Part shown: in pieces, positions 1 through 12,038 of the stretch
How the letters are laid out: each line of letters opens with the position of its first letter
Numbering within the stretch: the first letter of the stretch is position 1
Assembly: GCA_018398815.1 (NCBI GenBank)
Contig: CM031616.1
Location: 75,057,951 to 75,121,950, forward strand
Origin: Conus ventricosus
Lineage: Eukaryota; Mollusca; Gastropoda; Neogastropoda; Conidae
Direction: 5' to 3'
DNA length: 64,000 nucleotides
Program-made: the position numbers and the translations under genes
The notes under the pieces: generated by a model
Databases searched by the model: none
The model's input: only the letters and a program-made list of their open reading frames with translations
Told to the model about the DNA's origin: nothing

Positions 1-232
1 TGACAGCCCAGATATGGCCCTTTGCAGTCGGCTGTGCTATGACCAACATTATCTCTCTCTTATATCTCTACCTGCATCCTTTTCCCTTTTTTCTTTTTGA
101 AAAAGAAAGGAAAGTAAAAGCAAATAATTATATGAACAAGCAACAAAGAAAAAAAAAGTTGTTTTGGAATGTATTGTATGTGACCTGAATTGCAAACAGT
201 GTGGGTGATTGTGGTGCTCTCTGTGCTGACAG

Positions 233-387
233 CCTGGCCCCTCCTCCTCCAAGGCTTCAGCCACAGCTACCTCCTCCAGTAACCCCACCTCCCAGCCCTC
301 GGCCCCGGGGGAAGTGGTCCACGATGGACCTGTCCCGGCAGGTGGCCACCTCCCACAACGGCATCAGCGTCAAGCTGCCGTCTCAAG
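233..387 (+). CDS. Possible internal exon, Pro/Ser-rich, gene unknown
   Basis: A GC-rich stretch stands out from its AT-rich surroundings. It follows a pyrimidine-rich acceptor-like sequence ending CTGACAG (226-232) and ends at AAG before GTGATG, a reasonable donor. Two frames are open across it. One reads a Pro-rich run followed by KWSTMDLSRQVATSHNGISV; the other is Ser/Thr/Pro-rich. I cannot tell which frame is used and recognise no domain. The next recognisable exon on this strand is 48 kb away, so it probably belongs to a gene lying mainly upstream. The 44-bp satellite begins about 85 bases downstream, inside what would be its intron. Confidence 0.3.
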
Positions 388-469
388 GTGATGTCACAGA
401 CCACAGCAGGTCGCTTGTCTTCCACATCCTCCACCAGTGGCAGCAGTGCCAGACTTCTGTGGCAACACT

Positions 470-3400
470 CACTCCACACACACAGCAATGTCAATGTGAC
501 CTCTGTCAACACTCACTCCACACACACAGCAATGTCAATGTGACCTCTGTTAGCGCTCACTCCACACACACAGCAATGTCAATGTGACCCCTGTCAACAC
601 TCACCCCCCACACACACAGTAATGTCAGTGTGACCTCTGTCAACACTCACCCCACACACACAATATTGTCAATGTGACCTCTGTCAGCGCTCACCCCACA
701 CACGCAATATTGTCAGTGTGACCTCTGTCAACACTCACCCCACACACAGTATTGTCAGTGTGACCTCTGTCAGCACTCACCCCACACACAGTAATGTCAA
801 TGTGACCTCTGTCAACACTAACCCCACACACAGAATAATGTCAATGTGACCTCTGTCAACACACACCCCACACACACAGTAATGTCAATGTGAGCTCTGT
901 CAACACTGACCCCACACACACAGTAATGTCAATGTGAGCTCTGTCAACACTGACCCCCCACACACAGTAATGTCAATGTGAGCTCTGTCAACACTGACCC
1001 CCCACACACAGTAATCTCAATGTGACCTCTGTCAACACTCACCCCTCACACACAGTAATGTCAATGTGACCTCTGTCAATAATGACCCCACACCCACAGT
1101 AATGTCAGTGTGATCTCTGTCAATACTCACCACACACACACAGTAATGTCAGTGTGATCTCTGTCAATACTCACCACACACACACAGTAATGTCAATCTC
1201 TGTCAATACTCACCACACACACACAGTATTGTCAATGTGACCTCTGTCAATACTGACCCCACACACACTGATGTCAATGTGATCTCTGTCAATACTGATA
1301 CCCCACACACACTGATGTCAATGTGATCTCTGTCAATACTCACCACACACACACAGCAATGTCAATGTGACCTCTGTCAACACTTACCCCACACACAGCA
1401 ATGTCAATGTGACCTCTGTCAACACTGACACCCCACAAACAGTATTGTCAATGTGACCTCTGTCAACACTGACCCCCCCCCCCCACAGTATTATCAATGT
1501 GACCTCTGTCAACACTCACCCCACACACACAGTAATGTCAATGTGACCTCTGTCAACACTGACCCCGCACACACAGTATTGTCAATGTGAGCTCTGTCAA
1601 CACTCACCCTACACACACAGTAATGTCAATGTGACCTCTGTCAACACTGATACCCCACACACAGTAAATATCAATGTAACCTCTGTCAACACTAACCCCA
1701 CACATAGCAATATCATTGTGACCTCTGTCAACACTCGCCGCACACACAGCTATGTCAAAGTGACCTCTGTCAACACTGACACTCCACGCACAGTAATGTC
1801 TATGTGACCTCTGTCAACAGTCACCCCATACACACAGTAATGTCAATGTGACCTCTGCTAATGCTCACGCCACACACAGTAATGTCAATGTGACCTCTGT
1901 CAACACTGACCCCACACACACACAGTAATGTCAATGTGACCTCTGTCAACACTGACCCCACACATACAGTAATGTCAATGTGACCTCTGTCAACACTGAC
2001 CCCACACACACAGTAATCTCAATGTGAGCTCTGTCAACACTGACCCCCCACACACAGTAATGTCAATGTGACCTCTGTCAACACTCACCCCCAAACACAG
2101 TAATGTCATTATGACCTCTGTCAACGCTGACCCCACACCCACAGTAATGTCAATGTGACCTCTGTCAACACTGACCCCACACCCACAGTAATGTCAATGT
2201 GACCTCTGTCAACACTGACACACACACAGTAATGTCAATGTGACCTCTGTCAACACTGACCCCACACCCACAGTAATGTCAATGTGACCTCTGTCAACAC
2301 TGACACACACACACAGTAATGTCAATGTGACCTCTGTCAACATTCACCCCACACCCACAGTAATGTCAATGTGACCTCTGTCAACACTCACCCCACACAC
2401 ACAGTAATGTCAATGTGACCTCTGTCAACACTGACCCCACACACACAGTAATGTCATTGTGACCTCTGTCAACACTCGCCCCCCACTTACAGTGATGTGA
2501 ATGTGACCTCTGTCAACACTGACCCCACACACAGTAATGTCAGTGTGACCTCTGTCAACACTGACCCCACGTACACAGTATTGTCAATGTGACCTCTGTC
2601 AACACTCACCCCCCACTTACAGTGATGTCAATGTGACCTCTGTCAACACTGACCCCACATACACAGTATTGTCAATGTGACCTCTGTCAACACTGACCCC
2701 ACACACAGTAATGTCAATGTGACCTCTGTCAACACTGACCCCACATACACAGTGTTGTCAATGTGACCTCTTTCAACACTCATCCCCCCACTTACAGTGA
2801 TGTCAATGTGACCTCTGTGAACACTCACCCCGCACTTACAGTAATGTCAATGTGACCTCTGTCAACACTGACCCCCACATAGTAATGTCATTGTGACCTC
2901 TTTCAACACTCACCCTACACACACAGTTATGTGTATGTGACCTCTGTGAACACTCACCCCACACCCACAGTAATATCAATGTGACCTCTGTCAACACTCA
3001 CCCCGCACACAGTTATAGTCTATGTGAGCTCTGTCAACACTCACCCCATACACAGTATTGTCAATGTGACCTCTGTCAACACTCATCCCACACCCACAGT
3101 AATGTCAATGTGACCTCTGTCAACACTCACCCCACACACACAGTATTGTCAATGTGACCTCTGTCAACACTCACCCCAGACCCACAGTATTGTCAATGTG
3201 ACCTCTGTCAACACTCACCCCCACACAGTTATAGTCTATGTGAGCTCTGTCAACACTCACCCCACACAAAGTATTGTCAATGTGACCTCTGTCAACACTC
3301 ACCCCACACCCACAGTAATGTCAATGTGACCTCTGTCAACACTCACCCCACACACACAGTAATGTCATTGTGACCTCTGTCAACACTCGCCCACACACAC

Positions 3401-4917
3401 AGTAATGTCAATGTGACCTCTGTCAACACTCACCCCCCAAACACAGTAATGTCATTGTGACCTCTGTCAACACTCACCCCACACACAGTAATGTCAATGT
3501 GACCTCTGTCAACACTCACCCCACACCCACAGTAATGTCAATGTGACCTCTGTCAACACTTACCCCCCACACAGTAATGTCAATATGACCTCTGTCAACA
3601 CTCACCCCACACACACAGTATTGTTAATGTGACCTCTGTCAACACTCACCCCACACCCACAGTAATGTCAATGTGACCTCTGTCAACACTCACCCCCCAC
3701 ACACAGTAATGTCAATGTGACCTCTGTCAACACTCACCCCACACACACAGTAATGTCATTGTGACCTCTGTCAACACTCGCCCACACACACAGTAATGTC
3801 AATGTGACCTCTGTCAACACTCACCCCACACACACAGTAATGTCATTGTGACCTCTGTCAACACTCACCCCACACACAGTAATGTCAATGTGACCTCTGT
3901 CAACACTCACCCCACACCCACAGTAATGTCAATGTGACCTCTGTCAACACTTACCCCCCACACAGTAATGTCAATATGACCTCTGTCAACACTCACCCCA
4001 CACACACAGTATTGTTAATGTGACCTCTGTCAACACTTACCCCACACCCACAGTAATGTCAATGTGACCTCTGTCAACACTCACCCCCCACACACAGTAA
4101 TGTCAATGTGACCTCTGTCAGCACTCGCCCACACACACAGTAATGTCATTGTGACCTCTGTCAACACTCGCCCACACACACAGTAATGTCAATATGACCT
4201 CTGTCAACACTTACCCCACACACACAGTAATGTCATTGTGACCTCTGTCAACACTCGCCCACACACACAGTAATGTCATTGTGACCTCTGTCAACACTCG
4301 CCCACACACACAGTAATGTCAATATGACCTCTGTCAACACTTACCCCACACACACAGTAATGTCATTGTGACCTCTGTCAACACTCGCCCACACACACAG
4401 TAATGTCAATGTGACCTCTGTGAACACTCACCCCACACACACAGTATTGTTAATGTGAGCTCTGTCAACACTGACCCCACACCCACAGTAATGCCAATGT
4501 GACCTCTGTCAATACTCACCCCACACCCACAGTAATGTCAATGTGAGCTCTGTCAACACTCACCCTACACACACAGTAATGTCAATGTGACCTCTGTCAA
4601 CACTCACCCCACACACACAGTAATGTCAATATGACCTCTGTCAACACTGACCCCACACCCACAGTAATGTCAATGTGACCTCTGTCAACACTCACCCCAC
4701 ACCCACAGTATTGTCAATGTGACCTCTGTCAACACTGACACACACACACAGTAATGTCAATGTGACCTCTGTCAACACTCACCCCACACCCACAGTATTG
4801 TCAATATGACCTCTGTCAACACTGACCCCACACACACAGTAATGTCAATATGACCTCTGTCAACACTGACCCCACACACACACAGTAATGTTAATGTGAC
4901 CTCTGTCAACACTCACC

Positions 4918-4948
<31 letters not shown>

Positions 4949-5432
4949 AGTAATGTCAATGTGACCTCTGTCAACACTCACCCCACACCCACAGTAATGT
5001 CAATGTGACCTCTGTCAACACTCACCCCACACCCACAGTAATGTCATTGTGACCTCTGTCAACACTCACCCCACACCCACAGTATTGTCAATATGACCTC
5101 TGTCAACACTGACCCCACACACACAGTAATGTCAATATGACCTCTGTCAACACTGACCCCCACACACACACAGTAATGTTAATGTGACCTCTGTCAACAC
5201 TCACCCCCCCCACACACACACACACAGTAATGTCAATGTGACCTCTGTCAACACTCACCCCACACCCACAGTAATGTCAATGTGACCTCTGTCAACACTC
5301 ACCCCACACCCACAGTAATGTCATTGTGACCTCTGTCAACACTCACCCACACACGCAGTAATGTCAATGTGACCTCTGTGAACACTCACCCCACACACAC
5401 AGTAATGTTAATGTGACCTCTGTCAACACTCA

Positions 5433-5463
<31 letters not shown>

Positions 5464-6178
5464 AGTAATGTCATTGTGACCTCTGTCAACACTCGCCCAC
5501 ACACACAGTAATGTCAATGTGACCTTTGTCAACACTAACCCCCCACACGCAGTAATGTCATTGTGACCTCTGTCAACACTCGCCCCACCACCCACAGTAA
5601 TGTCAATGTGAGCTCTGTCAACACTGACCCCCCACACAGTAATGTTAATTTGACCTCTGTCAACACTGACCCCACACACAGAGTAATGTCAATGTGACCT
5701 CTGTCAGCACTCATCCCCACACACAGTAATGTCAATGTGACCTCTGTCAACACTGACCCCATACACACAGTAATGTCAATGTGACCTCTGTCAACACTGA
5801 CCCCACACCCACAGTAATGTCAATGCGACATCTGTCAACACTCACCCCCAAACACAGTAATGTCATTGTGACCTCTGTCAACATTAACCCCCAAACACAG
5901 TAATGACATTGTGACCTCTGTCAACACTCACCCCACACACAGAATTGTCATTGTGACCTCTGTCAACACTCACCCCACACATACAGTAATGTCATTGTGA
6001 CCTCTGTCAACACTCGCCCCACACACAGTAATGTCAATGTGACCTCTGTCAACACTCACCCCCAAACACAGTAATGTCAATGTGACCTCTGTCAACACTC
6101 ACCCCACACACAGTATTGTCATTGTGACCTCTTTCAACACTCACCCCACACACACAGTAATGTCATTGTAACCTCTGT
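470..6178. repeat. 44-46 bp satellite array, subfamily S1
   Basis: About 120-125 head-to-tail copies of a 44-46 bp unit with core GTGACCTCTGTCAACACTCA, alternating with a CA-rich linker and CAGTAATGTCAAT. Copies vary by point changes and by length of the ACAC linker. Local C-homopolymer expansions occur near 4917-4934 and 5435-5449. Multi-copy blocks are themselves repeated (4110-4400), which suggests unequal exchange. Short reading frames here are repeat translations, not genes. Confidence 0.97.
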
Positions 6179-6358
6179 CAAACCTCTCGAACATGGTTTC
6201 CGAACATGTGTTTGTGCAGTTCAGATGCAAACTCGTTCGAAGCCTTCTCAAACATAGTTTGCAAACTTATTGTTCGCCCGTTAAACGGGATTAAGGCATG
6301 TGTCAACCTTGCCAATGACGGTCAATTTACCTGATAGAACGCGAAGCTGGCATTACCA
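6179..6358. other. Unique spacer between satellite subfamilies
   Basis: About 180 bp of non-repeat sequence separates the two satellite blocks. It contains related short words (CGAACATGGTTT, CAAACATAGTTTGCAAAC) and a small inverted repeat, CCCGTTAAACGGG. I see no coding potential. It may be a fragment of a short mobile element or a relic of the original locus. Confidence 0.6.
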
Positions 6359-7999
6359 AAACCCACCTCTCCTAATGGCATCAATGTCATAATCATCTGT
6401 CAAAACCTCTCCTAATGGCATCAATGTCATAATCATCTGTCAAACCCACCTCTCCTAATGGCATCAAAGTCAGAATCATCTGTCAAAACCACCTCTCCTA
6501 ATGGCATCAAAGTCAGAATCATCAGTCAAAACCCACCTCTCCTAATGGCATCAATGTCATAATCATCTGTCAAAACCCACCTCTCCTAATGGCATCAATG
6601 TCATAATCATCTGTCAAAACCCACCTCTTCTAATGGCATCAATGTCATAATCATCTGTCGAAACCCACCTCTTCTAATGGCATCAATGTCATAATCATCT
6701 GTCAAAACCCACCTCTTCTAATGGCATCAAAGTCAGACTCATCTGTCAAAACCCACCTTTTCTAACGGCATCAATGTCATAATCAACTGTCAAAACCCAC
6801 CTCTCCTAATGGCACCCAAAGTCAGAATCATCTGTCAAAACCCACCTCTCCTAATGGCATCAAAGTCAGAATCATCTTTCAAAACCCACCTCTTCTAATG
6901 GCATCAATGTCATAATCATCTGTCAAAACCCACCTCTTCTAATGGCATCAATGTCAGAATCATCTGTCAAAACCCACCTCTCCAAATGGCATCAATGTCA
7001 TAATCATCTGTCAAAATCCACCTCTTCTAATGGCATCAATGTCATAATCATCTGTCAAAACCCACCTCTCCGAAGGGCATCAAAGTCAGAATCATCTTTC
7101 AAAACCCACCTCTCCTAATGGCATCAAAGTCAGAATCATCTGTCAAAACCCACTTCTTCTAATGGCAATAATGTCATAATCATCTGTCAAAACCCACCTC
7201 TTCTAATGGCATCAAAGTCAGAATCATCTGTCAAAACCCACCTCTCCGAATGGCATCAAAGTCAGAATCATCTGTCAAAACCCACCTCTCCTAATGGCAT
7301 CAAAGTCAGAATCATCAGTCAAAACCCACCTCTCCTAATGGCATCAAAGTCAGAATCATCTGTCAAAACCCACCTCTCCTAATGGCATCAAAGTCAGAAT
7401 CATCTGTCAAAACCCACCTCTCCTAATGGCATCAAAGTCAGAATCATCTGTCAAAACCCACCTCCCATAATGGCATCAAAGTCAGAATCATCTGTCAAAA
7501 CCCACCTCCCATAATGGCATCAAAGTCAGAATCATCAGTCAAAACCCACCTCCCATAATGGCATCAAAGTCAGAATCATCTTTCAAAACCCACCTCCCAT
7601 AATGGCATCAAAGTCAGAATCATCAGTCAAAACCCACCTCCCATAATGGCATCAAAGTCAGAATCATCAGTCAAAACCCACCTCCCATAATGGCATCAAA
7701 GTCAGAATCATCAGTCAAAACCCACCTCCCATAATGGCATCAAAGTCAGAATCATCAGTCAAAACCCACCTCCCATAATGGCATCAAAGTCAGAATCATC
7801 AGTCAAAACCCACCTCCCATAATGGCATCAAAGTCAGAATCATCAGTCAAAACCCACCTCCCATAATGGCATCAAAGTCAGAATCATCAGTCAAAACCCA
7901 CCTCCCATAATGGCATCAAAGTCAGAATCATCAGTCAAAAACCCACCTCCCATAATGGCATCAGAGTCAGAATGATCAGTCAAAACCACCTCCCATAAT
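6359..7999. repeat. 44-bp satellite array, subfamily S2
   Basis: About 37 copies of a 44-bp unit (CCACCTCTCCTAATGGCATC, then AAAGTCAGAATCATCTGTCAAAA or the AATGTCATAATC variant). From about 7450 rightward the copies become nearly identical and share a CTCCCATAATGG variant, the mark of recent local homogenisation. The period and several words (CTGTCAA, CCACC, TAATG, TCAATGT) match subfamily S1. Confidence 0.96.
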
Positions 8000-8570
8000 G
8001 GCATGAATGTCAGCCTTGCCAATTCCCCACGCCACCCCATCCCTTATCATCGAATCAATGTTAATCTCAGCAATCGAACCCCACTCACATGGTGACATAA
8101 GTGACTCTTTCACCCACCAAAACCTACCCTTTATTATGGAATCAACGTTAATCTCATCTATCCAAACCCACCTCGCATGGTGACATAAGTGACACTTGCA
8201 CCCACCAAAACCTACCCTTTATTATGGAATCAACGTTAATCTCATCTATCCAAACCCACCTCACATGGTGACATAAGTGACACTTGCACCCACCAAAACC
8301 TACCCTTTATTATGGAATCATTGTTAATCTCATCTATCCAAACCCACCTACATAATGGCATCAGTGTCAGCTTCATTTATCAAAACCCATCTCCAATTAT
8401 GGAATTGATGTTAGTCTCAGCAATCAACACACTTCCCATAATGGCATTAATGTCAGTCTCATCAATCAAAACCCACCTCCCATAATGGCATCAATGTCAG
8501 AGACTGACAGCTGTCAAAACCCACCTCCCATAATGATTCCGTGTCAGTCTCAGGTATCAACTCCCACGTT
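8000..8570. repeat. Diverged 44-bp monomers with an 88-bp higher-order repeat
   Basis: The satellite decays into diverged monomers. GGTGACATAAGTGACAC recurs near 8091, 8179 and 8267, an 88-bp spacing, i.e. two alternating 44-bp monomers. After 8340 single monomers resembling S2 return (ACCCACCTCCCATAATGGCA). Confidence 0.85.
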
Positions 8571-8714
8571 CATCAGTGGCGTCAGTGTGTCCGTCTTGTG
8601 TAGTAGAAACCTATTTCAAATATAAATATTTCGATCTCACCTTTCAAAATTCTAAAACTATTTGACTGGAAAAAAAATTGGTGAATTAAAGTAACCCTTA
8701 CTCTAAGATTCTTT
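8571..8714. other. AT-rich unique sequence
   Basis: Short AT-rich stretch between the satellite and the CT-rich repeat. I see no gene, repeat or signal in it. Confidence 0.6.
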
Positions 8715-9430
8715 CATTCTCAGTGTGTGTCTCCCTCTATCTGTCTCTCTTTATATCTCTTTCTCTGTCTGTGTCTCCCTCTATCTGCTCTTTCTTTATA
8801 TCTCTTTCTCTGTCTGTGACTCCCTCTGTCTCTCTTGCCTCTCTGTCTCAAGATGTAAGAAAGCCTGTAGTGTACATATTCTGTATCCCTCGTTAAAAAA
8901 AAAGCGCGTCAGTTTGTTCGTTTATATCTCTTTCTCTGTTTGTGTCTCCGTCTATCTCTCTCCGTCTCTCTTTATATCTCTTTCTCTGTCTGTGCCTCCA
9001 TCTATCTGTCTCTCTTTATTTCTCTTTCTCTGTCTGTGTCTCCCTCTGTATCTGTCTCTCTTGTATCTCTTTCTGTCTGTGCCTCCATCTGTCTATCTCT
9101 GTCTCTCTTTATATCCCTTTATCTGTCTGTGTCACCCACTGTCTATCTCTGTCTCTCGCTATATCTCTTTATCTGTCTGTGTCTCCCTCTATCTATCTCT
9201 GTCTCTCTTTGTATCCCTTTCTCTGTCCATGCCTGCATCAATCTATCTCTGTCTCTCTCTATGTCTCTTTCTCTGTCTTTGTCTCCCTCTATCTATTTCC
9301 GTCTCTCTGTGTATCTCTTTCTGTCTGTGTCTCCCTTTATCTGTTTCTGTCTGTATAACTTTTTCTCTGTGTCTCCCTCTATCTCACTCTCTGTCTCTCT
9401 GTATATCTCTTTCTCTGTCTGTATCTCCCT
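8715..9430. repeat. CT-rich degenerate simple repeat
   Basis: A one-strand pyrimidine repeat of the type TCTCTGTCTGTGTCTCCCTC / TATCTCTTTCTCTGTCTGTG with a loose 40-50 bp periodicity. A short non-repeat interruption lies at 8849-8920. All three forward frames stay open for long stretches and give Leu/Ser/Cys-rich translations, which is a composition effect. The Polinton-like element begins directly at its right end. Confidence 0.93.
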
Positions 9431-9527
9431 AGAGAACTGTAATATGCCGCTTTTGGCTCACCCGCTCTCAACCGGCCTTGGCCGGTATCGATCGGGCGAA
9501 TCCAAAAGCGGCATATTACAGTTCTCT
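9431..9527. repeat. Left tip hairpin of the Polinton-like element
   Basis: A 97-base foldback. The outer stem is AGAGAACTGTAATATGCCGC continuing CTTTTGG, pairing perfectly with CCAAAAG...GTTCTCT (26 bp). The loop holds a smaller palindrome, ACCGGCC-TT-GGCCGGT, so the tip could fold into a stem with an internal arm. The CT-rich host repeat abuts directly outside. Confidence 0.9.
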
Positions 9528-9563
9528 ACTAAGCATGACTTCAATAACCAAAAAATAACGACC

Positions 9564-10177
9564 CTACAAACAGACATACTGTGTAGGGTTGTCCGTTTTT
9601 AATACTAATTTACAAAACTTTTTAGATTTCAGTTTTTGCTTAATCCTATGTTTTTCCTGATCATTTTCAATAACATCATTTTCGCGCAAACATTCATCAA
9701 ATGAGTCTCTGTCTTTCATGTGAAATAAAACTACAGTCTTTAACTGTTCTCTAAAGTCTTTTAAAACCGAGTTATATTTTTGACATAAAATCCACACACT
9801 TATTCCAGCATGTCTTCCACTGAAAGCTAGTTTCGACAAAGCGTTTCTTTTTTTAACTATGTCTTTTTCTGCCGAACAGTCATCTATAATAAATAGTGTC
9901 TGCGTTCCTTCAAACAGTCTATAAAACTGTTCTAAAACACTCACTCAGTTTTATTGCTAGGATCAAGTAAATATATGTCATCATCTGTCCATATAAACCT
10001 TCTATCATGATATGCTTTGTTCCATTTAAGTGTTGGACAGAAAATCACAATGTGATCAAAATTATAGCGATAAACTGTTTGTAATAGGTTGAGGACAAAT
10101 ATTGTTTTCCCACAACCAGTTTGTCCACAAATTAATGAACAATGAGGAGTTTTTGTCATAAAGTTTAACTGCTCCAT
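9564..10177 (-). pseudogene. Packaging ATPase (A32/FtsK-like), left copy, frame break
   Basis: Predicted genome-packaging ATPase, the P-loop motor that drives DNA into capsids in Polintons, adintoviruses and related viruses. The N-terminal piece starts with MEQLNF, with Walker A GQTGCGKT about 18 residues in. The C-terminal piece has a Walker B-like LFIIDDCSA near its start and ends ...QYVCL. The two pieces overlap by four bases near 9941-9944, so one small indel splits the gene; together they span about 200 codons, at the short end for this family. It lies nearest the tip and is transcribed toward it. The family assignment rests on Walker motifs and context. Whether the break is real or a consensus error is unknown. 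Confidence 0.8.
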
Positions 10178-10345
10178 AGTTTTATAACAGAATTTAATCT
10201 AATCCAGTTATTGTTTTTATCATGCTCTCTGTCAAAACCTGTTCAGTATAATAAAATCCTATGAGGCCTAAATGTGTAACATTAATCCAATTCAGTTCTG
10301 TAAGATTGTTTCTATTTAAGTCAACATTGATTTTGTTGCTTGTTG

Positions 10346-11052
10346 TTATGATCTAATATCCTCACCATTGTGAAGAACGACGATGGTAACGTTAAGACGT
10401 TTAACGTCTAAGTTTTGCCAGCTAATATTAATTCCTTTTATAAGGTCATCACTAACGCCCACAACCCCATCCCTCTCCACCTCTTTAAAGACAGAAATTT
10501 CAAATATCATTATGAACGTGTCTCCTAATTTTCTGCTTGGAAAGAACTGTAATTTTGTAGAAGCTTTCTTTAAAAACCGTTTCTCTTCTGTGGAGGATGT
10601 GCTGTTTTTTCCCATACGGTGTTATTTCAATCTCTTTCCGACTATTGTCGTCTGGCATAAGACTTACATGTAAAGGGCCAGAGTTGAATGCTTTTCTGAA
10701 ACTTTTTTGACGGCTAAAAAATGTAAATGGGCTTATGAATTCAAATTTTATTTCCCATTCTAAATATGGTTCCATGTGCCATTTAAGGTCAGGTTTTCGA
10801 ACTATTTTATATTCATACTGGCCAACATTATTTGCTTCTACATTGCGTAGTTTGTTCTAGTTTAGGAAACCTTTTGCTGTCGCCAACCTCTTTACGTTTA
10901 TAATCACCATCTTTAGTGTACTCAAAACCATACAAAGCGCCTATCTCACCATTCTGTTCAAAGTCTGTAACGTCTGCAAGGTCTTTTAATTCTAAAGTTA
11001 TACACCTCACAGGCGCTAATGTAACTCCCGATTCTTCTGGCCCACGCGACAT
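10346..11052 (-). pseudogene. Second terminal gene, probable virion protein, left copy
   Basis: Three overlapping frame segments on one strand make up a gene of about 235 codons. It starts MSRGPEESG at 11052, passes MEPYLEWEIKFEF and ends ...HNGEDIRS at 10346, with two frame shifts (near 10800 and 10550-10600). It is rich in beta-forming and charged residues, without membrane segments. I do not recognise a domain. Its place between the ATPase and another conserved gene fits a capsid-associated protein of the adintovirus/Polinton type, but that is inferred from context only. The same gene is mirrored at 25606-26300, also broken. Confidence 0.55.
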
Positions 11053-11176
11053 TATTTTTTAGTACAACGTATTATTTTATTTCTAAAACAATGTGTAGGT
11101 TATCGCATTTACAACTTTTCCTGCTTTGTCTTTGATTTTTATATTAAATGATCCGACCCTCCCACAAACTAATCTT

Positions 11177-11650
11177 TTAAACTGTAAAATTAGGGAATTG
11201 TATAATTTCATAATCGCAATATGCAGCTTTCCCTGATGGAAGAGCTCTTAAAACAGTTGAGGGCCTTCCATCATATAAGTTTTCATCAGTGCTTAGCTCA
11301 TCTAAATGAACATAGAGTAATGAATGTAATGCAAGATCGAGCGGACTTTCCCCCTCATAAGTAGTTTTGTTTGATGTAACAATAAATCTTTGAGCGTCCT
11401 GACTGTCGGTTGCAAAGCCTAACATTTTAGCTAGCTCGTATCAAATAGTAACTTGCTTCTTCAGGTTTGAATGTTAATATTTTTTTAGATTTGCATTGTT
11501 AAGTTGAGAGTGATGTCAAAGTTACTCAATGCTTCTTGTAGTGAGCAAAACCGTAATAACCATCAGGTATTGTAACTGGCTAATAAGTTAATTTATTTCT
11601 TGATTTAATAACATACGTTTGTAAATATTTCTGAGATTTGCAGTCTAAGA
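11177..11650 (-). pseudogene. Third terminal gene, partial, left copy
   Basis: The 3' part is an 82-codon open frame (MLGFATDSQDAQRFIV... to ...IIQFPNFTV) ending at 11177. Upstream toward the gap, recognisable coding sequence continues in other frames and includes a stretch matching IPDGYYGF in the right copy. The 5' end is lost in the 100-N gap. No known domain is visible. It is a conserved partner of the ATPase and second gene at both ends, so a structural (virion) role is likely but unproven. Confidence 0.5.
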
Positions 11651-11750
11651 NNNNNNNNNNNNNNNNNNNNNNNNNNNNNNNNNNNNNNNNNNNNNNNNNN
11701 NNNNNNNNNNNNNNNNNNNNNNNNNNNNNNNNNNNNNNNNNNNNNNNNNN
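11651..11750. other. Assembly gap (100 N)
   Basis: Exactly 100 N, the conventional placeholder for a scaffold gap of unknown size. It falls at the inner edge of the left inverted region, so the true arm length and the link between the left arm and the interior are not established. Confidence 0.99.
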
Positions 11751-11786
11751 GTTTTTTATTAATTATAATTATTTTATTTTCTAAAA

Positions 11787-12017
11787 ATGAGCACCGAAAA
11801 AACTGTTGCTAACCTTGTATACCATTCTGCTGTTATTGGAGGTCTAAGTGTAGGATACTCAATGCTCGGTAAAAGCTTTTTAAGAATTAAACCAGCAGAT
11901 CTTGGCAAACTAGACTTTGAGGATTCAGCAAAGCTAATTGCTATCATTGCAGCTTCGTTTGCCACGAAAGATTTTCTAGTCAAGCAAGGAATAATTCCAG
12001 ACAGTATAAATATGTAA
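11787..12017 (+). CDS. Small 76-residue protein of the Polinton-like element
   Basis: An intact 76-codon frame, MSTEKTVANL to ...IIPDSINM, preceded by an AT-rich leader. Residues 10-30 are hydrophobic and glycine-rich (SAVIGGLSVGYSMLG), and a second apolar segment (KLIAIIAASFATKDFLV) follows near residue 50, suggesting a small membrane or virion protein. No catalytic motif is present. Only 21 bases separate its stop from the next small gene, on the same strand. These two genes remain fully open while the larger genes around them are shattered. Confidence 0.65.
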   Translation: MSTEKTVANLVYHSAVIGGLSVGYSMLGKSFLRIKPADLGKLDFEDSAKLIAIIAASFATKDFLVKQGIIPDSINM

Positions 12018-12038
12018 ATAAAAAATACATTTATAAAA

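Larger units (their letters stand above)
9431..11650. repeat. Left long terminal inverted region
   Basis: Inverted counterpart of about 25020-27209. Shared sequence starts just inside the tip hairpin (GACTTCAATAACC) and runs through the ATPase, the second gene and the third gene to the assembly gap, where it is cut. The two arms differ by scattered substitutions and small indels, so they are not one sequence placed twice. Confidence 0.85.

Noticed and set aside
470..8000. CRISPR-like array
   Set aside because: The repeats are contiguous with no unique spacers, units vary continuously, and the window is eukaryotic.
9431..9527. Parvovirus-type inverted terminal repeat
   Set aside because: The tip folds like one, with an internal palindrome, but the linked genes are ATPase, integrase and family B polymerase, with no parvoviral replication or capsid genes.
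8725..9602. Long Leu/Ser/Cys-rich open frames resembling membrane proteins
   Set aside because: All three forward frames are open together through a CT-rich simple repeat; composition alone explains them.
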